Positions 53,596 through 61,929 of a stretch of DNA of 64,000 nt are shown one piece after another; the first letter of the stretch is position 1, and every line of letters starts with the position of its first letter. The stretch is from assembly GCF_014898815.1 (NCBI RefSeq), contig NW_026515539.1:3906001-3970000 (forward strand), read 5' to 3'. Under the pieces are notes generated by a model, which was given only the letters and a program-made list of their open reading frames with translations, searched no databases and was not told the origin of the DNA. The stretch comes from Panonychus citri (Eukaryota; Arthropoda; Arachnida; Trombidiformes; Tetranychidae). The translations under genes and the position numbers were made by a program.

Positions 53596-54038
53596 TTAAT
53601 TATTGAAAATGTCTCGTTTAGTTGTCTTTCTCTTTTTGATTACGCTCTTGGGTGAGCGTTTCTTCACTTTTCGTAAAGTTACTTTTGTGACAGTTTTCTT
53701 TCTTTTATATAATCTTTTGTTTCCACTACCGGTTTGTGACTTTGTTTTTATCTTTTCTAAACCTTTTGTGGCCAAATCAGAAACACTGTCTTTGAAAGCT
53801 TTCTGAATCTGTGGATCTTGTACAACACGCTTACCAAGAGTAACACCTTTATCTAAGGCTTCTTTTCAATGTATTTCAAAATTGGCATGGCTAGTCTTGA
53901 GAAAAAACTTCCAAATCCATAACCTCTTTGATATCTAGGAGCACGTACAATTCTTATGTCATTGAACCCTGAACCACTTTGATTTGTGTAGTAGTGATTA
54001 AAATCACTATCTTTAGGACAATATGATTTACGGTACAT
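53596..54038 (-). pseudogene. Adenovirus pVI/pX-like minor virion protein, one frameshift
   Basis: The ATG at 54,038 gives a polar N-terminus and a Gly-rich segment with the motif RYQRGYGFGSFFSRL. The frame is lost near 53,857 by a one-base change inside an A-rich run. The other frame then continues through a Lys/Arg-rich tail ending in KRKTTKRDIF just before the stop at 53,596-53,598. Polinton and adintovirus genomes carry a protein of this shape (QRG-hG-G-FF motif plus basic tail ending in D-IF) next to the major capsid gene. It is thought to act inside the virion like adenovirus pVI. The basic tail may bind DNA. Confidence 0.75.
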
Positions 54039-54069
54039 GTTTAGATGACAAATAGTTGATATTTCTTCT

Positions 54070-55067
54070 TTATACAACTTTTGTCTTCTTTCTAAAATCT
54101 AAACTTAAAAACATTCTTCCACCAGATTCAAAGTACACCTGCTCTCCAGAGTCATGAGTAGCACTGATATTTCACCAATGTGGTTTTTTCGAACAGGGTA
54201 ATATATTCGATGAGAGAACGTACAATATCCAGTATCTTTGTAGATACCACTTGTTAATGGTAAAGCACGTAACACAGGTGATTGAGTCCCACCTACTATA
54301 TGATCTTGGATAATATCAGTATATAGATACATTAGAAATATCGCGTCATTTTCTTGGCTTCAGGTTAAATTTTCTGTAGGATTAAGAAAATCCTCGATTT
54401 ATGAAAGTTGAGGTCTGAATCTTGGACATGATTCATTCCTAAATATTTTTTAACCTCTGTAGTGAAAAATGGAGCATAAATTAGACCGCTGTAAACCCAC
54501 TGATATGGAGCTTTACCAAAAGCAAACTGCTTTGCTTTCGTATAATTACCATCAAGCCAAGTGTCAAGTAAAACTGTGTCTTTGTGTTCTGGGAGCACTT
54601 TTTCAATTATATGTGTTGATGATTCATTGTCAAAAATCATCCCCAAGCTCAATTGATTTTCACTTATTTCAAGATTCTGATTTATGACATCATTTCGGGG
54701 GGCAAAGGAAGGAGGTTTGAATGATTCTTTAAAACTCTGATTTAACTTTTCAAACACTTTTGGGGCTCTGATACAAAAAACGAATCGTTTGTTCAGGAGA
54801 AGCATCAACCCATTCAGCATCCTGGAATAGGATTTGACGTCCTGTAGTCTGCTTGTAAAAGTATTTGGATTTTATTTTATATTTTATTTCAGCTTCTCCA
54901 GAGAACTTGAGAGGAAAATAAATTTCGGTTAATGCAACTTCCCAATCACCAGATAACTCTAAAGGAGGGTCAATTCGGTTTTGAAAAGAAGAAATTGTGT
55001 TGTTGGGATATATGTCCATTGACCCATTTGAAACTAAGTCAATTGTGAATGATGATTGTTCTGTCAT
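54070..55067 (-). pseudogene. Minor capsid (penton-like single jelly-roll) protein, at least three frameshifts
   Basis: The N-terminus has the family's signature: NGSMDIYPNNTISSF followed by LSGDWEVALTEIYFP. The frame changes within about 54,765-54,800, then near 54,335-54,365, and again near 54,110-54,135. Later pieces still show penton-like segments such as APYQWVYSGLIYAP and SHRIYYPVRKNHIGEI, and a basic end (FRKKTKVV) before a stop at 54,070-54,072. The ATG overlaps the integrase stop codon by four bases (ATGA), so the two genes are translationally packed. The protein would form capsid vertices. Confidence 0.85.
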
Positions 55068-56161
55068 TTCTTTTCAGATAAATTGTCCAGATCCCAGACC
55101 CAACTATCGAATTTCTTTGGCCATCCTTCCCATCTCACAAAGTACTTATATAATCTTTTTTCTCTATCGTAATCTTTTTTCAAGACCTTTGATACTCTAA
55201 ATCTTGCATTAGGGTCAAATGAAACTTTTTGAAGCTCTTCTGGATAGAAAATTGATGATATTTTCTCTCCAGCTAGATCTTCAAGTTTATATACGAACTT
55301 GGTAGGTGTTTCTTTAACAGATTTCACTTTAAATACTTCATCTGTCCATCGTTGTGTTGTTCCTTTATCAGATGTCTCATTTAGAGGAATTTTAACTATA
55401 TCGTTTACACTGAAACCTCTTTTTCTGTTCTTATCTGATTTCAATGATGATTGGATAGTTGTGACAATCGATTGTTGATTTTCTGTGTTGACAGAGCTAG
55501 GCGATGTTTTTATTGTTCTATGATATGAATCGTTGTAATTATCAACAATCAACTCTAAGTCATCAATATATCGCTGTGTATGCTTCCAATAAATATAACG
55601 ATATATTCGTGAACGTAAAGTCCTAATCAATCTTTCAACAATAGCACACTTAACTGAATTGTCAGTCGTTGTAAAGTAATGGACTCCATTTGTTAAACAG
55701 AACTGGGTCAAAAATTTGTTTTTAAATTCTTTTCCTTGATCTGTCTGTAATTTTTCAGGTTTTCTTCCTTTTGAAAAAATTTTATTGAATGCTGTTATAA
55801 TTGAATTGGCTGATTTATTGACCACAGGTTCTGTCCAAGCGTATCTACTAAGGACATCGATAACTACAAGAATGTATCTTTTACCATCATTCTCCGAACT
55901 CCAATAAGACATGTCCATTAAATCAGCTTGCCATTGCTCATCGATTCTATCAACCAAGATAGGTAATCGTAAAAACCTTTGTTTCTTGGCTCGAAAATTA
56001 GTGTATGTATCTTGACCTTTCAACCACTCCTTTACATCTTGAAGTTGTATACTTGAATCGATTTGTTTAGCAACATTGAACAATCTATCAGCTCCACCGA
56101 AACTTCCTTTACTCTTGATATCATAGTAAACACTTTTTAAAAGATTTTGATATCGCTCCAT
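55064..56161 (-). CDS. int: Retroviral-type integrase with C-terminal chromodomain (365 aa), intact
   Basis: The catalytic triad is D80 (in WQADLMDM), D141 (in LQTDQGKEF) and E176 (in AIVERLIRT), a D,D(35)E spacing. The C-terminus (about residues 321-362) is a chromodomain, with FRVSKVLKK, YKYFVRWEGW and FDSWVW carrying the aromatic cage positions. The N-terminal ~60 residues form the helical/zinc-like region of the family. The enzyme joins the AGT-ended terminal repeats to target DNA, and the chromodomain may steer insertion to modified histones. The reading frame is fully open, unlike the surrounding capsid genes. It overlaps the lysine-rich ORF at its start and the penton gene at its end. 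Confidence 0.95.
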   Translation of the reverse strand: MERYQNLLKSVYYDIKSKGSFGGADRLFNVAKQIDSSIQLQDVKEWLKGQDTYTNFRAKKQRFLRLPILVDRIDEQWQADLMDMSYWSSENDGKRYILVVIDVLSRYAWTEPVVNKSANSIITAFNKIFSKGRKPEKLQTDQGKEFKNKFLTQFCLTNGVHYFTTTDNSVKCAIVERLIRTLRSRIYRYIYWKHTQRYIDDLELIVDNYNDSYHRTIKTSPSSVNTENQQSIVTTIQSSLKSDKNRKRGFSVNDIVKIPLNETSDKGTTQRWTDEVFKVKSVKETPTKFVYKLEDLAGEKISSIFYPEELQKVSFDPNARFRVSKVLKKDYDREKRLYKYFVRWEGWPKKFDSWVWDLDNLSEKK

Positions 56162-56406
56162 TTAATGTTAGTTGAAGGAACCGGTTGAGATTTTTCCTTT
56201 TTTATTGACTTTCTTATGACCTTATTCTTTTTAAAGTTTTTAATTGCTTTGGATAATGAATCTTGATAATCTTTCAATACAGTTTTATCAATACTTGATT
56301 GTTTTTCTTGTTCAGCTGGTTCCGAGTGGTCTACTTTTATTTCATTGTTTCTAAGAATTTGATATTCCTTCTCTGGTATCAAAACCATTTTATTAAGTAC
56401 ATTCAT
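56137..56406 (-). CDS. Small lysine-rich conserved Polinton protein (89 aa)
   Basis: It begins MNVLNKMVLIPEKEYQIL. The MVLIP-x-x-x-Y start is familiar from small proteins preceding the integrase in Polintons. The rest is charged and disordered, with a Lys-rich segment at residues ~50-75 that could bind DNA or RNA. Its ATG overlaps the stop codon of the preceding ORF (TAATGA), and its end overlaps the integrase start by 25 bp, so it belongs to one packed transcription unit. A virion-core role is possible but not shown. Confidence 0.6.
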   Translation of the reverse strand: MNVLNKMVLIPEKEYQILRNNEIKVDHSEPAEQEKQSSIDKTVLKDYQDSLSKAIKNFKKNKVIRKSIKKEKSQPVPSTNIKWSDIKIF

Positions 56407-56750
56407 TACATGTATCTATCTGCCAGTTTACCACCGAGATAAGATAGTGCTGGCCAAAGTAAAGCAGGAAGAAAAGCTCCTCCTGATTGAATAATAATTT
56501 CTTTTCTCTCTTTCAAAGGAACACCAGATCTCTTGGAAAGTCTTCTCAATTGTTTTTTGTAGGGTAAAATCTTTATCTTCTGTTGTTGATCTATTGGAAT
56601 ATTCCTTTAATGTATTTTACTTATCTCTGATATTGAATAATAGATACACGACTTTGCCTTTTTTAAAATAATATTTCTCTCTTTCTTTGTCTTGGCGTTA
56701 GCAAGTTTTCTTAATGTAGGAAGGCACTTTTTAACGCCTTCGATAGACAT
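56406..56750 (-). pseudogene. Conserved small Polinton protein with hydrophobic GG-motif tail, interrupted by an in-frame stop
   Basis: The first 47 codons encode a helical basic segment (KKCLPTLRKLANAKTK...). An in-frame TAA at 56,607-56,609 follows, and the same frame then continues to 56,406. The second part has LRRLSKRSGVPLKERK and ends with a QSGGAFLPALLWPAL hydrophobic tail. That combination (two basic helices, then GG-F-LPALL) is a widespread Polinton/adintovirus small protein. The tail resembles membrane-active or core peptides of adenoviruses. Because the frame is preserved on both sides, this is a nonsense change rather than an indel. The gene sits between the ATPase and the lysine-rich ORF. 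Confidence 0.7.
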
Positions 56751-56776
56751 ATTGATTGATTGATAATTGTTAATTT

Positions 56777-56784
56777 CTTTTATA
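56777..56784 (-). promoter_or_regulatory. Candidate TATA box upstream of the small GG-motif protein
   Basis: TATAAAAG on the minus strand lies 26 bp before the ATG at 56,750, so any mRNA leader would be extremely short. No TCAGTT-type initiator follows, so it is weaker than P1-P3. Confidence 0.3.
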
Positions 56785-56789
56785 TAAAT

Positions 56790-57420
56790 TCAAAGAGAAT
56801 AAGCTATCATTGGATCATCATTCTCATTGAAAATATTGCTGATCAATCTTACTTTATCATCTGTGTCAGGTTTCAGATCAATGAATAAGTATGAATAAGG
56901 TTTAATTGTAGCGTTTTCAAAAATGTTTTGGAATTTTTTAATCTTTGATGGAAACATCTGCCTAGCAATGTTTGTTATCATAGATTTATCTCTTGGGTTC
57001 TTGTAACAAACAACATACTGACTATTTAAGCTTATGTTCCGACTTTCCTTCCCTCTAACAAAAAAGTTTTGGGTTATGAGTATTACAGAGATATTTCTAT
57101 GGTGTGAACCTCTTGTAAATAAATTACTTATCAATGGTTGGTTACTGGCTTCTAACATTAAGTCATCTATCACTATCCATTCAGGTTCATCCCCTCCGGC
57201 ATTAGATAGATGTTCTTCTGATAGTCCCTCTATAAACTTTACATTAGGCATAGAATTGAACATTTTCTGATATTCACCATAGAAATATGTTATTTTCTTT
57301 GGTGCTGGATCACATATTTTACCAGCTGCATTTATCATATTACGTACAAAATAAGTTTTACCAGAGCCAGTTGGCTGATATGTACATTGTGAAATGTTTT
57401 AAATAAATTGAATAAGACAT
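56790..57420 (-). pseudogene. FtsK/HerA-type genome-packaging ATPase, frameshifted at the N-terminus
   Basis: Walker A (PTGSGKT, near 57,355-57,385) and Walker B (EWIVIDDLM, near 57,175) are present, with a downstream ITQN sensor motif typical of viral FtsK/HerA packaging ATPases. An ATG at 57,420 gives a dozen plausible N-terminal residues, but that frame and the Walker A frame differ, so a single-base change lies within about 57,370-57,400. From Walker A to the end the frame is open. The protein would pump the element's DNA into capsids. It is a hallmark of Polintons and of PRD1-like viruses. Confidence 0.88.
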
Positions 57421-57463
57421 GGTGATGATTTTCAAGATTAGTTTATTTTTTTATATTAAATTA

Positions 57464-57709
57464 TCATGATACAATTGAGGAAGGAGCTGAGCTTGAAGCA
57501 CCATTATCTGAACTCTTGCCCGATCGAAACCTTGGAGTTGGAAGAAGATAACCAAGTGATGATCCAAGTAAAGCTGTCCATAACGGTAGATTTCCGGTTT
57601 TTAAGACAATGTTAACAATAGCTGTTATCAACATTGATATCAATACAACTAGTTGTACAGTGAAAAGAACTTTTTTACACCAAATTCTGTAGGTTTCGTT
57701 TGTATCCAT
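57464..57709 (-). CDS. Small two-segment membrane protein (81 aa), unknown
   Basis: ATG-initiated and intact. A hydrophobic segment at residues ~14-36 (VLFTVQLVVLISMLITAIV) is followed by a second, shorter one at ~41-57 (PLWTALLGSSLGYLLP). The tail is Ser/Gly/Ala-rich. The topology suggests a hairpin membrane protein such as a viroporin or virion membrane component. No family is recognised. It lies between the TBP-like gene and the ATPase in the leftward block. Confidence 0.6.
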   Translation of the reverse strand: MDTNETYRIWCKKVLFTVQLVVLISMLITAIVNIVLKTGNLPLWTALLGSSLGYLLPTPRFRSGKSSDNGASSSAPSSIVS

Positions 57710-57749
57710 GGTTTTTGAATAACTAGGTTATTTATAGCCCTGTCTCTCT

Positions 57750-58265
57750 TTATATTGATTCTGCTAAAGATTTAAACTTTTCAAAATATTTTGAAACATC
57801 ATTATAATCTTTGATACCGGTTACTGTTATCCTTCCTGTTTTAAAAACGATAAAAATAACCTTGGTATCGTCCACTTTGATATGTGTTCCTGGAAATAAC
57901 TCTGGCTCGTATGAGTACTTTGGAAACCTTTTGAGTATTGAATAATCAAAATCACTTGATAACCTTGAGTGAGCCACGATGTTGACAACTTTGAAATTAA
58001 TGTAATCAATTTTTGATGGATAATTGATACAAAAACGATTTATTAAATTGAAAGAGATTACACAGTTTTTAATTCCAGTTACAATAATTTTACCAGAATC
58101 AAAAATTAATAAACACCCATCAACATACTTTAATATTCCCCCGGAGAATCTCCTGGGGTACCTTATTGATGGGTAATACATTTTTATTATACTTCGAGAA
58201 AGATTAGAGTTCAAAGTAAATGACATGACAACATTATTAACTGTAATGTTTTCACAAAGAGTCAT
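57750..58265 (-). CDS. tbp-like: TATA-binding protein (TBP) homologue encoded by the Polinton (171 aa)
   Basis: The protein has the two-repeat saddle pattern of TBP. Repeat 1 contains N11 (in VNNVVMSF), F40 (in YPRRFSGG) and F55 (in LLIFDSGKIIVTG). Repeat 2 contains N95 (in FKVVNIV), the nearly invariant YEPELFPG with F124, and F141 (in FIVFKTGRITVTG). These correspond to the four DNA-kinking phenylalanines and the two minor-groove asparagines of eukaryotic TBP. Length equals the ~180-residue TBP core with no N-terminal extension. The helix between the repeats is shortened and divergent. The start codon lies inside the end of the preceding IAP gene (14-bp overlap, ATGACTCTTTGTGA), so both probably share one mRNA driven by P3. 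It could redirect transcription to the element's TATA promoters. It is intact. Confidence 0.9.
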   Translation of the reverse strand: MTLCENITVNNVVMSFTLNSNLSRSIIKMYYPSIRYPRRFSGGILKYVDGCLLIFDSGKIIVTGIKNCVISFNLINRFCINYPSKIDYINFKVVNIVAHSRLSSDFDYSILKRFPKYSYEPELFPGTHIKVDDTKVIFIVFKTGRITVTGIKDYNDVSKYFEKFKSLAESI

Positions 58266-58848
58266 CCTCGTTAAATGAAAGATTAATCAGTAAAGCTAAC
58301 CTTAATACTTTTCTGATTAGACGATCACATATCGGACATTTCGAGAGCTTGACAGTACAATTTGTACATGCTACTGCATGTTCACATGGATAGAAGATAC
58401 ATCCAACCTCCATCTCTTTACAAACTTTACAGTTGTATCGATTAATTTCGGTTCTTGATAGTTCAGCTAATGGTAACTCTCCTTTAAGATCATAGCATGT
58501 CTTAGCCAAGAACATTGTACCACATTTTACGTATAGATAGTCACATTTGGAGTTATACTTCAAGTGCTCGATTAATGGATCGTCATCTGGCTGCCATTCA
58601 TGTACGTTGAGGCCACAATGGAAACAAGATACTAAATCTCTTACACCCCTGTAGAAAAATCCGGCATCTACCAACTTTTTTATATCCAATTCTGGTTTAG
58701 GCCAATTGACATATGATTCCATTCGTTCCTGTGGAGTCCTATACTTTTCAGAGTAACAGGTTTGATAACCAATACTTTCATAATAATCGATGGTATATTG
58801 ATCGAAATCAGCTTTAGCACCAAAACCACAAGCTTTACAAGATTCCAT
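58252..58848 (-). CDS. iap: Inhibitor-of-apoptosis protein: one BIR plus RING (198 aa)
   Basis: The ATG at 58,848 is chosen because it lies just after the initiator of promoter P3; the frame is open further upstream but begins without ATG. After a Cys-containing N-terminal segment (CKAC), the BIR has C75-x2-C78-x16-H95-x6-C102 with the GFFYRG lead-in. The RING has C140-x2-C143, C155-x-H157-x3-C161-x2-C164 and C171-x2-C174. It therefore resembles compact viral IAPs and survivin-plus-RING forms. It differs clearly from the two-BIR protein at the other side of the element, so the two are not a simple duplication. Role: blocking apoptosis and ubiquitin ligase activity. It is first in the leftward block and overlaps the TBP-like gene. 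Confidence 0.92.
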   Translation of the reverse strand: MESCKACGFGAKADFDQYTIDYYESIGYQTCYSEKYRTPQERMESYVNWPKPELDIKKLVDAGFFYRGVRDLVSCFHCGLNVHEWQPDDDPLIEHLKYNSKCDYLYVKCGTMFLAKTCYDLKGELPLAELSRTEINRYNCKVCKEMEVGCIFYPCEHAVACTNCTVKLSKCPICDRLIRKVLRLALLINLSFNEDDSL

Positions 58849-58853
58849 TTTGA

Positions 58854-58891
58854 AACTGAATGTTGATCGAAGTTTGAACACTCTTTTTATA
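58854..58891 (-). promoter_or_regulatory. Promoter P3 (TATA + initiator) of the IAP/TBP-like transcript
   Basis: TATAAAAA on the minus strand (58,884-58,891) is followed by TCAACATTCAGTT (58,854-58,866). Five bases later comes the ATG of the one-BIR IAP. The initiator matches those of P1 and P2. Confidence 0.7.
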
Positions 58892-59012
58892 CTAATTGCT
58901 CACTCGGTTAGTAGGTCAAATTCAGATATAAATAGTTTTAATTGGAAATCAATAATCAATAATTATTCATAGATTTGACAATAATTGATCTAATTAAAAT
59001 GTCTAAAATGTT

Positions 59013-59062
59013 TGTCACATGGGGTGAATGACTGTGTCATTTTGTGTACTTTCACTACTACT
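59013..59062 (-). repeat. Right terminal inverted repeat of the Polinton
   Basis: Exact reverse complement of 41,384-41,433. Confidence 0.97.
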
Positions 59063-59067
59063 TTGGT
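59063..59067. repeat. Right target-site duplication of the Polinton
   Basis: TTGGT, matching 41,379-41,383. Confidence 0.75.
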
Positions 59068-61279
59068 TAATACTTTTCACCGATTTTCTTTCAACACAAA
59101 ACTCTCTCTTTCTCTCTTGGTGATTTATGTTGAGTAAAGATTTTTGCTTGACAGAACTTTTTCATTCCAAAATCTCTGGGAATTTCTTTTCCCTGTTCCA
59201 TCCAATCCTGATTTTATCTCCCCTGTAAATATCATGCTTCTTGTCAACAACAACAATGCAAAATTAAAGTAAATGGTTATATTTATATTCAATTCAAAGG
59301 TAAAATCCAGAAAAAAAGGTAAAACTTTTGTTCTGACAGGTTAAAGTTGAGAAACTTTTTCTCTTCCCTTTTTCATTTCAACTCAATCGAACCTTGAATT
59401 TTCATGATTTAAATTAAATTCATGGTCTACCTCAGGTAACTGAAACTTTTCTCATCTTAAAACACATATATCGATATACCATTGATTACCAACTGAACTT
59501 TTTTTCTCATCATCATCCAATTGATTTAGTGATTGAAATTTATTGTTTAGATAAACCTGAATCTCTCTCATGTTTGTTTTCTCATCCAGTTGATTATTTG
59601 ATTACATATAATAAAGATCAATAAATTGAAAAGTCAACAATCAAAATAATAAAAAAATGATTTATCAAAACACCAAGAGATGAACAACTCAACTGATAAA
59701 CCTTGAAATGAAACTTTTGTTTTTACTTGAAGGATACAAGAAGAAGGCGATTACCATGATATATATTATATCTAAGTATTTGTATCTGATTTACTTATTG
59801 AATTGATTGTTGAAATTCAATCTCATATAATTTTGATGAAAGGTTAACACACTGATCAAGTTAAGTTTCTCATTATAAAAACAATTAGACCTTCAATTGA
59901 TTTTTGTGTCTTCATTGCTTTGAATAAGATGTATAGTTTTTAAGGTCAAATATTCAGTAATCTCTTAGTAATGATTCAGTTTTCCGGTTTTCCTTGATGA
60001 TCATGGTAAGTGAAAATGAATCCCATATGGAAATGGGATTTCAAATTAATGTTGCAAACTTTTGAGGTTCTTATTCTTACTTTTTTCAACTAAATCTAGT
60101 AAAGTGATGAGCCTACATTAAAATGATTTATGGATAACGTTATCATGAAATCTTCGAGCACTTTTAGAGTCAATTTTGTGATGATAAATCACAATTTGAT
60201 GGTAGAGATGATAATTCATTGTAGACTAATCAAATATGATATTGATAATGATCAAGTAAAAGGGAAACAAATTTTGATGAACTCTGAAATTTAACACATC
60301 TTTGCATAGTGAAGGAAAGGGTTAAATTTTCATGTGTTAACAAGTTATTATTTAGCTGTTGAGGTCAAAAAATTCAATTCATTAAATCAGAAATTTTAGA
60401 TCAACATTAGTATTAAGATATAATATTAAATTAAAAAACCGGTGAAAATCTTTCATTCAATAAATTCATCTTAGCCTTTATAGCTACACTTTTATAACTC
60501 TAAAAACTGTACACAAGTATTACAAATCAGCGTTCGTACGAAATAACTTTCAAATGACCTTGAAAACGCTCTTTCACGAATGACCTAAATGACCTTGATC
60601 TTCGTATACGACTAATGAGTAAAAACTGCTGAATAGTCCAGCACATCTTAATTGCTTATATTTAGCGAAATCGTAGATCAATTTCTGAATCTTTTGACTG
60701 AACTCTTACTACTTGCTGAACAAATCTAAAACCTAGCAGTTGCTGATATTGGTGAAAATCCATCAAAATATTATTACAAGTACTTAATTGTGGAAATGAA
60801 AAAACAGGCTCCATAGTGTAAGTCACTAAGGTAAGATTTGTATTGCTAGAAATTTTTCGTTATGATAATTATTAAATTTATAATAATTTATATACGTTGA
60901 TAGTTTTCTCTTTTTAAATAGTGAAATAAACGTTAATGAAACTGATTGGAATAGAAATGCAATGATGTTGATCGAGTTTTCTGTAAAGTTATAATCATCA
61001 CACCAATTAATCATAACGATCATCCCATATAACAAGCGATAAAAAATAATAACGCGAAAATACGAATAAAAATTGCCTAATTTTTGCGAACTTTGTGAAA
61101 TTGTCTCTTTGTACTTGGTAACATTTTCCTAATTGAAAAGTGCAAATTACTCAACAAATTGAGTGAAGTTCAATTTATCAGGTCACCTTGGTGATCGAAG
61201 ACATTTCATTTCTTTCTTATCTCTTCTTATAAATGTTTAAATAGAAAGGCACAATTCTAAAAGATGAACTCTGGTAATA
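59068..61279. other. Intergenic host DNA
   Basis: AT-rich sequence with no convincing ORF, RNA gene or repeat beyond short homopolymers and a small CT-rich patch near 59,100. Confidence 0.6.
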
Positions 61280-61837
61280 ATGAAAATGGTAATAATTTTG
61301 TTTAGCATTATAATATCTTGAAGATTAGTAATAAATTTTTTATTTTACGTTTCAGAAAAAAACGCATTCGTCGAATAAGCTAACAACAATCAGGCTCAAT
61401 CGACAATAACATTGAAAGAGTTAATCAAGAGTTAATTCAATAGAAATCAGTAAGAAAATAATAATGAAATCGTTAATAGTAACACGAGAAAATAGAAGTA
61501 TGAATCGAAAAAGTTTAAGTTCAAATATTAGAAAGACTCAGTAGTCCCATGAGGAAATGGAATTGATATATAAGTGTTGAAAGTATTTAACAAGTTTTGG
61601 TGATGAAAGAATCAGCAGAGCTATTGAAACTTTTTTCTATCGTCGCGAAAAGAATAGAGAAAAATAAACTATTTTTCTGTGATACAGATTGAGGACAAAG
61701 CTATTATATAATAACAGAATGATCTTTTGCTACGAAGAGAAAATAAAACTCACCGATATCGAAATGAATTGTGTGTACTTTCTGTAGAATCGAAGATTAT
61801 ATTAATAAACAGGGAGGGGAAATTGGAATTGTTCAGT
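61280..61837. repeat. Direct repeat, copy 1 (~558 bp)
   Basis: Matches 63,052-63,610 along its whole length; the only difference I see is one extra T in a T-run. One base inside its start it begins TG, and two bases before its end it has CA, as LTRs do. However, I find no target duplication, primer-binding site or polypurine tract next to the pair. On the minus strand it contains a good donor (ATCG|GTGAGT near 61,755). Confidence 0.9.
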
Positions 61838-61929
61838 AAGTATGGTTAAATAACATTTATATAAATAAATAAGTATGGAACTTTATTACTACACTTTTAA
61901 TCAATTCGTTAAAATTTACGTTTACATCC

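Larger units (their letters stand above)
41384..59062. mobile_element. Maverick/Polinton (adintovirus-like) element, 17.7 kb
   Basis: The element is bounded by 50-bp perfect inverted repeats beginning with AGT, as in Polintons, and by a short target duplication. Inside are the hallmark genes: protein-primed polymerase B, a retroviral-type integrase with chromodomain, an adenain-like protease, an FtsK/HerA-type ATPase, a double-jelly-roll major capsid protein and a penton protein. Two large gene blocks converge on 51,931-51,937. Accessory genes include two BIR-RING proteins, dUTPase, a TBP homologue and a PC4-like protein. Core morphogenesis and replication genes have frameshifts or a stop, so this copy should not make particles by itself, while the integrase is open. 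Confidence 0.96.

Noticed and set aside
53603..53806. Hydrophobic 67-codon plus-strand frame
   Set aside because: It is the antisense shadow of the Lys/Arg-rich tail of the pVI-like gene.
57729..57736. TATAAATA upstream of the small membrane protein
   Set aside because: It lies only about 20 bp before the ATG, so transcription would start at or after the start codon, and no initiator follows. It is not a convincing promoter.
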